DNA from: Ignavibacteriota bacterium
GTDB taxonomy: Bacteria > Bacteroidota > Ignavibacteria > Palsa-1295
Assembly: GCA_003151825.1 (NCBI GenBank)
Contig: PLYO01000047.1
Coordinates: 124,001-188,000, forward strand
Direction of reading: 5' to 3'
Length of the DNA: 64,000 nt
Shown here: positions 23,979 to 31,638 of the stretch, piece by piece
Position numbering within the stretch: the stretch's first letter is position 1
Layout of the letters: each line of letters opens with the position of its first letter
Position numbers and translations under genes: made by a program
Notes under the pieces: model-generated
Seen by the model: only the letters and a program-made list of their open reading frames with translations
Databases searched by the model: none
What the model was told of the DNA's origin: nothing

Positions 23979-25178
23979 TCACGGCGATACCAGCACTCCG
24001 CCGGAGGCGACTTTTCCATTCGTTTGAAGATCGCGCTCGCCTAAATTCACGCCGCCGAAAAAACGAGGACGGTTATAGGTATCGAGATTTTTATTGCAGA
24101 CAATCTGGAAGCACGTCGAATTGCCCTGCTTCGCAATATCGACCGACCATGCGAGAAATACTTCCCAGCATCGGAACCACCACTCGTTATATGCGGCGAG
24201 AATCATCGCTTTGTTGGACTGCCAGTTGTTGTACCATTTCTGGATCGTGTAGGAATAATGGATGCCGACATTTTCGACGCTGTGAATTTCAAATCCCGCG
24301 CCCTCCAAACGCTTGACGACAAAACTGAGCGGCATGCTCGCGTCCGCGCCGGGGAAAATATATTCGGCCATGAATGCGCCCCATATCAGCGATTCCTTGT
24401 GATAGCCCGCACGGAGTCCCGCGATTTGGAGATAAAAAAGACCATCGTCTTTTAAGAGGCCAGCGATTTGCTTCATAAACCGCTGGAAATATTTTACACC
24501 GACGTGCTCCGCCATTTCGAGACAGGAAATTTTATCATATTTCGCGGGTGGAATCGAGCGATAATCCATCCGCAGCACGCGCGCGCGGTCGGCCACACCC
24601 CAGCGCTTGATCTGGTCATTCGCGTAGTCGGCGCCTTTTTGCGCGATGGTGATGCCGGTGGAATCCGTGCCGTAATATTTCGCGGAATGCGCCGCAAGGG
24701 TTCCCCAGCCGCAGCCGATATCGAGCATTTTCTCGCCTGGTTTAAGCTGCAATTTCTGGCAGACGAGGTTAAGCTTTTGGTCCTGCGCCGTTTCTAAATC
24801 TTCAAGACCCGTTTTGAAAAACGCGGAGGTATAGACCATCCTATCGCCCAAAAAGCCGCCGAAGAAATCGTTGCCGCGATCGTAATGACTTCGGATAACG
24901 CGCTCGTCCTGCTTTTTCGAGTGGATCGTCACCTCGGGAATAAATCGAGAGAAGAGAAATTTAAGGTGATGCCCGACGAACTCATAATTGAAAAAGAGCG
25001 TCCGGTTTTGGATCAGCTCCTGAAGGTCGCAGGTGATGTCCACCAGACCGTTCATGTAGTCCTCGATGAAATCGGTGATGGACGTTTTCTCGCCATTTTT
25101 ATAGCGGGAATCAACGCGATTATCGCGGATAGTGACGAGATCGCGGATTTTTTTCGATTGCAGCGTTGTCGAGGGCAT
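23979..25178 (-). CDS. CFA-synthase-family SAM methyltransferase resembling sphingolipid C9-methyltransferases
   Basis: A SAM-dependent lipid methyltransferase of 399 aa from ATG 25178. Family blocks are VIRSHYDRGNDFFGGFLGDR (the CFA synthase substrate loop), MVYTSAFF, the SAM motif EKMLDIGCGWGTLAAHSAK, TGITIAQKGADYA and CLEMAEHVGVKYF. The C-terminal part reads IWGAFMAEYIFPGADASMPL, NVGIHYSYTIQKWYNNWQ, EVFLAWSVDIAKQGNSTCFQ and IVCNKNL. From memory, that half is closer to fungal sphingolipid C9-methyltransferases than to bacterial cyclopropane synthases such as Cfa. An N-terminal extension without an obvious membrane anchor is present. The substrate could be an acyl chain or a sphingolipid; not decided. 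Confidence 0.83.
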   Translation of the reverse strand: MPSTTLQSKKIRDLVTIRDNRVDSRYKNGEKTSITDFIEDYMNGLVDITCDLQELIQNRTLFFNYEFVGHHLKFLFSRFIPEVTIHSKKQDERVIRSHYDRGNDFFGGFLGDRMVYTSAFFKTGLEDLETAQDQKLNLVCQKLQLKPGEKMLDIGCGWGTLAAHSAKYYGTDSTGITIAQKGADYANDQIKRWGVADRARVLRMDYRSIPPAKYDKISCLEMAEHVGVKYFQRFMKQIAGLLKDDGLFYLQIAGLRAGYHKESLIWGAFMAEYIFPGADASMPLSFVVKRLEGAGFEIHSVENVGIHYSYTIQKWYNNWQSNKAMILAAYNEWWFRCWEVFLAWSVDIAKQGNSTCFQIVCNKNLDTYNRPRFFGGVNLGERDLQTNGKVASGGVLVSP

Positions 25179-25287
25179 ACAGAATGAATACTTGTTTGAA
25201 CAGGAATGGACTACGGGAGTCCACGGAATTAATTGATGGACAGGTAACAGAAATATCCGAAGATAATTCGGGTAGAGTTCCTCTCCA

Positions 25288-26043
25288 TCAATATCCCGGA
25301 AACTCCTCGAAGCGGATATTGTCCTCATCGACTTTTGCTTCGACAAGCATCTTGCGCATCGCCGTGACGAAACCCGCTGGGCCTGCAGTGTAGTATATTG
25401 GCGTAGTAAGATCGCTCACATGCTGTGCTATCATCTTTTTATCGACAAAGCCCCGCTCGCCATCCCAACCACCCCCCGGCCCCCGCCTTGAAAAGGCGGG
25501 GGAGTTTACTTCGGAATTCATATCGGTCATCGTCGGAATGTAATGGATGTTCGGATTTTGTTTTGCGAACTCGGTAAGATCGGCGAGAAACGGCGCATCT
25601 TCCGGTGTATGGTTCGAGTGGAAGAGATAAATCTGGTGTGGCAATTTTTTATGTCCGGCGCTCTTCACCATACTCATAAAGGGCGTTATGCCAATGCCTC
25701 CCGCAAGAAAGACCGCTGGCTTCGACGCATTTCTGTGCATGATAAACGAGCCATACGGCCCGTCCCACGTAAGCTCCATTCCAGGCGGCGCATTTTTCAG
25801 CGCGCGCTTGAAGGCAGTGTCCCTCATGCGCGTGGCAAACATAAGCTGCGGTTCGTGCGGCGCGCTCACGAGCGAGAACGTGCGGACAGGCCCTTCGGCA
25901 TCCATCTCCTTCGGATCGATAAGGGTAAGATCGATCGTCTGGCCCGGTTCGTACTCGAAACCATCAGGTTTCGAGAGATGAAATGCGCGCGTACCGGTTG
26001 CGATTGCTTCACTTCGTAGGAGTTTCAATTTCTTATCTGACAT
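25288..26043 (-). CDS. Ferredoxin-NADP+ reductase-like flavoprotein
   Basis: A 251-residue FAD/NAD(P) oxidoreductase. The start ATG 26043 is preceded by ggggaaata, a possible ribosome binding site. The FAD domain has PVRTFSLVSAP (R-x-F-S flavin motif) and the NAD(P) domain has AVFLAGGIGITPFMSMVKSA, YLFHSNHTPEDAPFLADL, YYTAGPAGFVTAMRKML and the C-terminal DEDNIRFEEFPGY. The layout is that of stand-alone FNR-like reductases (about 230-250 aa). Residues about 180-193 (FSRRGPGGGWDGER) come from an in-frame G-rich palindromic repeat at 25465-25504. It is close to the methyltransferase gene on the same strand, which may be chance. Confidence 0.85.
   Translation of the reverse strand: MSDKKLKLLRSEAIATGTRAFHLSKPDGFEYEPGQTIDLTLIDPKEMDAEGPVRTFSLVSAPHEPQLMFATRMRDTAFKRALKNAPPGMELTWDGPYGSFIMHRNASKPAVFLAGGIGITPFMSMVKSAGHKKLPHQIYLFHSNHTPEDAPFLADLTEFAKQNPNIHYIPTMTDMNSEVNSPAFSRRGPGGGWDGERGFVDKKMIAQHVSDLTTPIYYTAGPAGFVTAMRKMLVEAKVDEDNIRFEEFPGY
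25465..25504. repeat. Palindromic repeat half-unit inside the reductase gene
   Basis: ccaaccaccccccggccccc, then gccttgaaaaggcgggggag: the same elements (accaccccccaacccccacc, ttggaaaggcgggggag) that form one arm of the ccmF repeat at 9553-9637. The gcctt/aaggc hairpin lies within it. It keeps the frame of the enzyme open. Confidence 0.75.
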
Positions 26044-26086
26044 GTTATTTCCCCAAGTGTGTTGGATGATAACACGGCAGCTATTG

Positions 26087-28360
26087 TCAATGTTCAATTA
26101 CAAGTTTTTGTGTTTCTACCATTCCCGCAGACTCGATTCTACAATAGTATGTACCCGGAGCGAATGAAGAAAGATCGAATGAGCCAGTATGGGTTCCTTC
26201 ATCGAACGTTCCCTGAATGGGGGATGCGATTTCCTGCCCAAGTACGTTAAAAATAGTTGCCTGAATCATATTTCTTTCGCTCATCGTAAAGCTTATCTCA
26301 CCCTTGCCGGTGCTGGGGTTGGGCATGATTGAAAATGCATTATTCGGCGAGATAGCCTGTGACACTCCCGCGCTGCCTGGAACGAAATAATACAGGCCCT
26401 TGCCACTATTCAGGCCATACGTTGTATCTCCAAACGAAGCCATCGCGCCGAAGTTGAGGCTGTCCCCTGCCGCTTCAGTCCAATGCGATCCGAGATCGGA
26501 TGTCCAATACGTGCCAGTGGGCGTCCAGCCGTTATTGGGGACAAAATTCCCGAAGATTACCCATAGCCGGCCCGACGAATCGACACTTTCCGGCAAACCG
26601 TAAACATTCGTTAGTCCTGCGGGATTGGGAATGACGGTCCAGGTAGTACCGTCATAATAACCGAGCGCGGTACTGTCATTGCCGCCGACAAGCTTGCCGT
26701 CTTTCGTCGCTGTGAATACATTCGGGACTCCGATCGAAGAATTCGTTGTAACCTCGGACCATGCGGTCCCACTGGCAATTGGCCGCTTTAGAAGACGGTT
26801 GCCATTCGTGCTATTCGTGATCGCTAAGTAGAGCGATCCATTGCGGTCCGAGGCGAAGGCGCTCGCTCCATCTCCACTCTTCGAAGTATAGCCACTCGAA
26901 TCGCCCTGCCACGCACCACCCAGTGCTCTGAAAAATAGACTCGGTGGCTTGGTATTCGTTGCGAGATGCTGATTGCCACGCTCATCGATGAATTGGATTC
27001 CGCTGCCGACCGCAGTATTACCGGCAGTGTCGGGAAGCCATGTGGTTCCGTGGTCTGTCGAGATGTAAAGGTCCTTCGGCGCATTTTGTGGGTTGAACGC
27101 AAAAGAGCCATTTTTATGACGGCTGCTCCCAAGCGCATAAAGATGTCCGGCATTGTCTTCGGTCAAGGGAATAGCACTTTCATAGGAATTCGCTGGAAAA
27201 CGCTTCGTCCATGAAGTGTCGGTTGGGTCTTTCGTAAAAAGTCCGAGGTCGGTCGTCGTAACTTTTCTCCCATTCGAAAGTTCGAGGAATGAATAAATGT
27301 TCGAAGCGGGAACTTGCGCGATCGGAGTCCATGTCGCGCCGCCATCGCCGGAATAAAATTCACCATACTGCGTGGCAAGATAAAAACCAGAATCCACGAG
27401 CAAGTCATTAATGATGAATCGAGCCGTGGGATCGCCAGAAAGAATAGAACCCGTGCCGATCGGTTGCCACGCGCCGCCTCTCGGTTGCTTCCATAAGTGA
27501 TCGCCAGTGAATTGATCCTGAGTGATGGCGTATAGCGTTCCGGCTGAGTCATCTGTGATGCTCACGTTGGTAGAGGGCGACATTCCGAGTCCCGCGCTGT
27601 CCGATGTCCACGTCGCACCGAGGTTTGTGCTCATCATAAGGCCGGTAAATCCATTCGCAAAGATGCGGCTGTCCCGCGTCGAGGAAATATATTGGAAAAA
27701 ACCGCTCGTCAGCATCTGCCACGGGTTCGCTGCACCTAAAGCTTGCTTCAATATCCCTTTCGAAGTCGCAAGATATACGGTCTGACTCGAATCCAGCGCG
27801 GCGTCATAAGCATGTGCGCCATTCAGCCCTATGGTATCCACTTGCCACGTCGTGTCGTTGTGTGTCACTTGGACGGAGCCATCACCCATGATGGCGTATA
27901 GATCGTCACCTTTGATTGAGCTGAAAGGGTTCGGAGGAGGAGTCACTTCTTCAGAACTTGAGACGTAATAGTGATCGTTAGCATCGGAAGCTAAATGAAT
28001 CCGATACAGATGATGGCCCGGCTTAGTTATCACGTAATAAGTATTTATTTGTTCATAAAAGCTGCCATAATGTTTTGAAAAAAATGAAATCCCCTCTCCC
28101 TGGGGAGGTGTCCAAATTTTTGTTGTGGTAATCACCAGAATTCCATTTATCCAAATCTTATCGTTGCTATAGACCGAATTCTGAGTATAGAAACCTTCTC
28201 CATCGCCACTGCCGCCGAAAGTGCCCATTGCGGTCTCCCCTTGTGGAATTTGAGAGAAATCAAAAGCCTGCCCATGAGCAGCCGCGTGCGGCCAAAGCAG
28301 CGCCGCCGCAGTCGCGATGGCAATAATAACGGGCGAAAAAGCATTTCGAAGATTTTTCAT
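26087..28360 (-). CDS. Large secreted beta-propeller-like protein with T9SS sorting domain
   Basis: A 757-residue exported protein. ATG 28360 is chosen over an upstream ATG because the signal peptide begins there (MKNLRNAFSPVIIAIATAAA, cleaved near AHGQA). The body contains many T-x-D-x-G-x-x-W/T blade units (MSTNLGATWTSDSAGL, YSGDGGATWTPIAQV, YISTDHGTTWLPDT, YWTSDLGSHWTEAAG) in a sialidase/BNR-like propeller arrangement. The C-terminal sorting domain is FSIMPNPSTGKGEISF, NVLGQEIASPI, G-S-F-D-L-S-S-F-A-P-G-T-Y-Y-C-R-I and the end KLVIEH. It is probably exported by T9SS. A TAnnTTTG promoter box lies 44-51 bases upstream of the ATG. Confidence 0.82.
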   Translation of the reverse strand: MKNLRNAFSPVIIAIATAAALLWPHAAAHGQAFDFSQIPQGETAMGTFGGSGDGEGFYTQNSVYSNDKIWINGILVITTTKIWTPPQGEGISFFSKHYGSFYEQINTYYVITKPGHHLYRIHLASDANDHYYVSSSEEVTPPPNPFSSIKGDDLYAIMGDGSVQVTHNDTTWQVDTIGLNGAHAYDAALDSSQTVYLATSKGILKQALGAANPWQMLTSGFFQYISSTRDSRIFANGFTGLMMSTNLGATWTSDSAGLGMSPSTNVSITDDSAGTLYAITQDQFTGDHLWKQPRGGAWQPIGTGSILSGDPTARFIINDLLVDSGFYLATQYGEFYSGDGGATWTPIAQVPASNIYSFLELSNGRKVTTTDLGLFTKDPTDTSWTKRFPANSYESAIPLTEDNAGHLYALGSSRHKNGSFAFNPQNAPKDLYISTDHGTTWLPDTAGNTAVGSGIQFIDERGNQHLATNTKPPSLFFRALGGAWQGDSSGYTSKSGDGASAFASDRNGSLYLAITNSTNGNRLLKRPIASGTAWSEVTTNSSIGVPNVFTATKDGKLVGGNDSTALGYYDGTTWTVIPNPAGLTNVYGLPESVDSSGRLWVIFGNFVPNNGWTPTGTYWTSDLGSHWTEAAGDSLNFGAMASFGDTTYGLNSGKGLYYFVPGSAGVSQAISPNNAFSIMPNPSTGKGEISFTMSERNMIQATIFNVLGQEIASPIQGTFDEGTHTGSFDLSSFAPGTYYCRIESAGMVETQKLVIEH

Positions 28361-28403
28361 AATTGTATTCAAAAAAGACGTGAAAATGATTTCGATGAAA
28401 ATA

Positions 28404-28411
28404 CAAATATA
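28404..28411 (-). promoter_or_regulatory. Candidate Bacteroidota -7 box (TAnnTTTG)
   Basis: On the minus strand the site reads TATATTTG, matching the Bacteroidota/Chlorobi -7 consensus TAnnTTTG, 44-51 bases upstream of ATG 28360. I do not see a good TTG at the usual -33 spacing, so this is weak evidence. The gap to apt is only about 80 bases, so divergent promoters must overlap here. Confidence 0.35.
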
Positions 28412-28490
28412 CGGCAATTTTTAAGCGTTCCTCGTAATTTTTCCCGTGGAGTACGAAATCCTTCGTATATTGCAGGTTTTCAGACAAAAA

Positions 28491-29033
28491 ATGTCATCCG
28501 AAATAGTGAAAAACACACTCCTCGCCGCTAATCTCATCCGCGACATCCCCGATTTCCCGCGACCGGGAATAATGTTTAAGGACATCACGCCCGTGCTCGC
28601 CAATCCGCAAGCGATGCGCGAGATAATTGACCGCTTCCTCGAATTTTCGATTCCGAAAAAACCGGATATTATCGTCGGAATCGAATCGCGCGGGTTTGTT
28701 TTCGGGATGCCGCTCGCGCTGGAAATGGGCTTGCCGTTCGTGCCGGTGCGCAAGCTTGGGAAGCTTCCTCACAGCACTATTCAGGAAGAATATGCATTAG
28801 AATATGGCATGAACACCGTCGAAATGCACACGGATGCCATTGCGCCCGGCAACCGCATAATTATCGTGGACGATCTGCTCGCAACCGGCGGCACGGCTGC
28901 GGCTGCGAAGCGGCTCGTGAACCGGCTTGGCGGACGTGTCGAGGGATTCGCGTTCCTCATCGAGCTTTCCTTCCTGCATGGCCGGCTTGCGCTGGCGAAT
29001 GATGACGTGCTCGCGCTGATTGCCTCTGAATGA
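28491..29033 (+). CDS. apt: Adenine phosphoribosyltransferase
   Basis: A 180-residue type I PRTase that salvages adenine with PRPP to give AMP. Visible motifs are IRDIPDFPRPGIMFKDITPV (the typical Apt N-terminus), GIESRGFVFGMPLAL, VPVRKLGKLP and the PRPP-binding loop IIIVDDLLATGGTA. ATG 28491 is preferred over ATG 28446 (15 codons further upstream), because Apt proteins begin shortly before the IRDIPDFP block. The gene is divergent from the T9SS gene and convergent with msrB. The length matches the family (about 170-180). Confidence 0.93.
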   Translation: MSSEIVKNTLLAANLIRDIPDFPRPGIMFKDITPVLANPQAMREIIDRFLEFSIPKKPDIIVGIESRGFVFGMPLALEMGLPFVPVRKLGKLPHSTIQEEYALEYGMNTVEMHTDAIAPGNRIIIVDDLLATGGTAAAAKRLVNRLGGRVEGFAFLIELSFLHGRLALANDDVLALIASE

Positions 29034-29074
29034 TTATTTTATTCGCACAAATTAAAGCGCATGACCATGTGCCT

Positions 29075-29461
29075 TTACTTCTTCTCAAAATCCAGCGAAG
29101 CGGAATTAATGCAATAGCGCAGGCCCGTCGGCGCGGGGCCATCGTCGAAGACGTGGCCGAGATGCGCGCCGCAATTGGCGCAGGTCACTTCCGTGCGTGG
29201 CATCCAACCGGAGCGATCGGTATGCTCCTCGATTTGGGCATTTGCTTTCGGCGCGTAAAAGCTGGGCCATCCGCAGCCTGCGTCGAATTTCGTATCGCTT
29301 TCGAAGAGCGGCGCGCCACACGCGCCGCATTTATAGACGCCACCCTCCCAAAAGGCTTCGTACTTGCCGGTGAACGGGCATTCCGTCCCTTTTTGGCGCA
29401 TGACGCGAAATTGCTCGGGAGTTAGATCCCGTTTCCATTCTTCTTCGCTTTTCTTAACCAT
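29075..29461 (-). CDS. msrB: Peptide-methionine (R)-S-oxide reductase MsrB
   Basis: A 128-residue stand-alone MsrB that reduces methionine-R-sulfoxide. The four zinc cysteines are visible as [11 protein letters not shown] and [14 protein letters not shown], the strand [11 protein letters not shown] contains the Cys that recycles the enzyme in many members, and the catalytic Cys is in [12 protein letters not shown] near the C-terminus. Thioredoxin (trxA at 34 kb) would be the electron donor. It is convergent with apt, with no shared operon. The 29468-29695 inverted repeat begins seven bases upstream of its start. Confidence 0.94.
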   Translation of the reverse strand: MVKKSEEEWKRDLTPEQFRVMRQKGTECPFTGKYEAFWEGGVYKCGACGAPLFESDTKFDAGCGWPSFYAPKANAQIEEHTDRSGWMPRTEVTCANCGAHLGHVFDDGPAPTGLRYCINSASLDFEKK

Positions 29462-29467
29462 TGCCTG

Positions 29468-29695
29468 AACCTGGATTACGCGGATTTTTACGGATTACGC
29501 GGACGATTTATGGATTTACGTGAACAAAAGCTTCAGGATTCAGAAGACCGAGTCGTTTTGGTCGCTGCTGTCACTTTTCATTTGTGCTGCAAAGTTGGAT
29601 TTGACAATTCACACTCATTTTTTGTTGTAAATATTCAAGAACACAAAATCCAAAAATCGTCCGCGTAATCCATCCAAATCCGCGTAACCCAGGTT
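29468..29695. repeat. MITE-like element with long terminal inverted repeats
   Basis: The ends are aacctggattacgcggattt and, inverted, aaatccgcgtaacccaggtt. A second inner arm pair (cggattacgcggacgattt / aaaatcgtccgcgtaatcc) extends the complementarity to about 48 bases on each side, with roughly 130 bases of AT-rich, non-coding DNA between. There is no transposase gene. It occupies almost the entire gap between msrB and the GH57 gene. Confidence 0.68.
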
Positions 29696-29703
29696 CTTCC
29701 CCC

Positions 29704-31494
29704 ATGCTCGGCAGCTTCACCTTCATCCTTCACACGCATTTGCCGTATGTGCTGCGCCACGGCAAGTGGCCGCATGGCTCGGACTGGCTTTCGGAGGCCG
29801 TGGCCGAATGCTACCTTCCCATTTTAGGGGTGCTTGAAAGTCTCCGCGAAGATGGCCTGAAACCACACATTTCGATGGACTTCTCGCCCATCAATCTGGA
29901 ACAGCTTTCCGATCCGGAGTTCGCGCCTGTCTTTATCGCGTATTGCAATGAAAAAATTACGGCGGCGGAAAAAGACTATGTTGGTTTTTCTCAGGATGGT
30001 GCGCAGCAGCAGGATGGTGCGCAGCAGTATAAGCAGCTCGCGGAATATTGGCGGGAATTATATTCACGAACGAAAACGCTCTTTACGGAAAAATATCATG
30101 GCAATGTCGTCACCGGATTTCGACAATTATCGGATGCCGGAGTGATCGACGCGATGACCTGCGGAGCCACGCACGGATATTTCCCGCTGCTACTTCGCGA
30201 TGATAACATCCGCGGGCAGATCAACTGCGCGATCGAAACGCACGAGCGCCATTTTGGCAAACGCCCGCGTGGAATTTGGCTGCCGGAGTGCGGATACCGT
30301 CCGCGCTATACTTGGTCACCGCCCGTTGGGCCGGAATTGTACCGTCGTTCGAGCGAGGAACGCGCGGGTATCGAAGAATTAGTAGCCGAAGCAGGACTGG
30401 AATATTTCATCGTCGATGGCGCGCTCACGAAAGGCGGAACGATAGACGGTGCATTAGATCCCAAACGTTCGCTTACGGATATTTATTGGGTAGATTCCTC
30501 CAAGTCCACTGGATTACCAGCCAAAAACGTTCCCGCGATATTTTCCAGAGACGCGGAAAGCGCTTCGCGCGTGTGGGATGCGGAGAAAGGTTATCCGGGC
30601 GCGAGGCCGTATCTCGATTTTCATAAAAAACATGGTATTTCCGGCTTGCGCTATTGGAAAGTGACCAGCATAAAAACCGATATGGCCGATAAGCTGCCCT
30701 ATGTGCCGGACGATACCGAACGGCAACTGGGTCTTCAGGCAGACGATTTCGTTTCGCTCGTCCGGCACGAACTGGAGGAGTTTGCGAAGACACATAACTA
30801 TCCGGGTATTGTCGCCGCGCCGTTCGACACGGAACTATTCGGACATTGGTGGTTCGAAGGGCCGCGATTTCTCGAAAAAGTCATGCGGCGGTTAAGGAAC
30901 CCTCACCCTACCCTCTCCCAGGGGGAGAGGGAAAAAATCTTGTTAACCGATTGCGCGGAAGCGCTCGACAACTATTCCGCGCCTCGCGTAACCATTTCGC
31001 TTCCGGAAGGCTCGTGGGGCTTTGAAGGCCAACATTCTGTTTGGACGAATAACGAAGTAGCTTGGATGTGGGATATAATTTATCCCCTCGAAGACCGGTT
31101 CCTGAACGCACTCCACTCTATCGGTATTGCGAACATGGACGAAACGCTTTCCACCATCCTTGAACAAGCGGCCCGCGAGCTTTTGCTTCTCGAAGCAAGC
31201 GACTGGCCGTTCGTAATCTCCACGAAGGGAGCAATCGAATATTCCAAAACACGCTTCGCCGGACACGCCGATTTTCTCACGAAGCTGCTCGATCTCGCCG
31301 AGCGATATAACGCCGGCGATGGATTGGACGAGCCGGATGCGGAAGTGCTTCTACTATCGAGCCTCACGGATCGGGTGTTTCCGGCGATTGACCTTCGCTG
31401 GTGGGGAAAAGGCATGAATCCTGATGACGGTATCCGCTCCGCCCACGGCGGAATAAAGCCGGGAGCGGAAATGAACCGAATGTCGTTACATTAA
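29704..31494 (+). CDS. GH57 1,4-alpha-glucan branching enzyme
   Basis: A 596-residue GH57 (DUF1957-type) branching enzyme that makes alpha-1,6 branches in glycogen. The N-terminus FTFILHTHLPYVLRHGKWPH is the GH57 His motif, the nucleophile Glu is at about residue 195 in GIWLPECGYRPRYTW and the acid Asp at about 374 in APFDTELFGHWWFEGPRF. The C-terminal helical part includes WPFVISTKGAIEYSKTRF. Residues 398-412 (NPHPTLSQGEREK) come from an in-frame repeat at 30898-30936. The segment QDGAQQQDGAQQ near 98-110 looks like a short tandem duplication. It probably works with glgA. Confidence 0.9.
   Translation: MLGSFTFILHTHLPYVLRHGKWPHGSDWLSEAVAECYLPILGVLESLREDGLKPHISMDFSPINLEQLSDPEFAPVFIAYCNEKITAAEKDYVGFSQDGAQQQDGAQQYKQLAEYWRELYSRTKTLFTEKYHGNVVTGFRQLSDAGVIDAMTCGATHGYFPLLLRDDNIRGQINCAIETHERHFGKRPRGIWLPECGYRPRYTWSPPVGPELYRRSSEERAGIEELVAEAGLEYFIVDGALTKGGTIDGALDPKRSLTDIYWVDSSKSTGLPAKNVPAIFSRDAESASRVWDAEKGYPGARPYLDFHKKHGISGLRYWKVTSIKTDMADKLPYVPDDTERQLGLQADDFVSLVRHELEEFAKTHNYPGIVAAPFDTELFGHWWFEGPRFLEKVMRRLRNPHPTLSQGEREKILLTDCAEALDNYSAPRVTISLPEGSWGFEGQHSVWTNNEVAWMWDIIYPLEDRFLNALHSIGIANMDETLSTILEQAARELLLLEASDWPFVISTKGAIEYSKTRFAGHADFLTKLLDLAERYNAGDGLDEPDAEVLLLSSLTDRVFPAIDLRWWGKGMNPDDGIRSAHGGIKPGAEMNRMSLH
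30898..30936. repeat. Palindromic repeat 'CCCTCTCCCAGGGGGAGAGGG' inserted in frame in the GH57 gene
   Basis: aaccctcaccctaccctctc is followed by ccagggggagagggaaaaaa. The arms ccctctccc / ggggagaggg are complementary. It translates as NPHPTLSQGEREK inside the enzyme between FLEKVMRRLR and ILLTDCAEALDNY. This is a sequence type widely seen as a dispersed intergenic repeat, and the predicted enzyme remains in frame. Confidence 0.75.
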
Positions 31495-31527
31495 TAGCGA
31501 TTCGTTAATCGTCTCGTAAGAATCGCG

Positions 31528-31535
31528 TATTTTTG
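31528..31535 (+). promoter_or_regulatory. Candidate Bacteroidota -7 box (TAnnTTTG)
   Basis: TATTTTTG, matching TAnnTTTG, lies 104-111 bases upstream of the T9SS gene start at 31639. No clear -33 TTG is seen at normal spacing. It is a weak candidate only. Confidence 0.3.
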
Positions 31536-31638
31536 TGTTTCAGGAGGCGAAACGACCCCGCTGGAGGCGAATTATTGAAACGCCTCCGGCGGAAAAAGTT
31601 TTCAACATTATCGTTTTCGAACTTATTGCTTAAGAACC

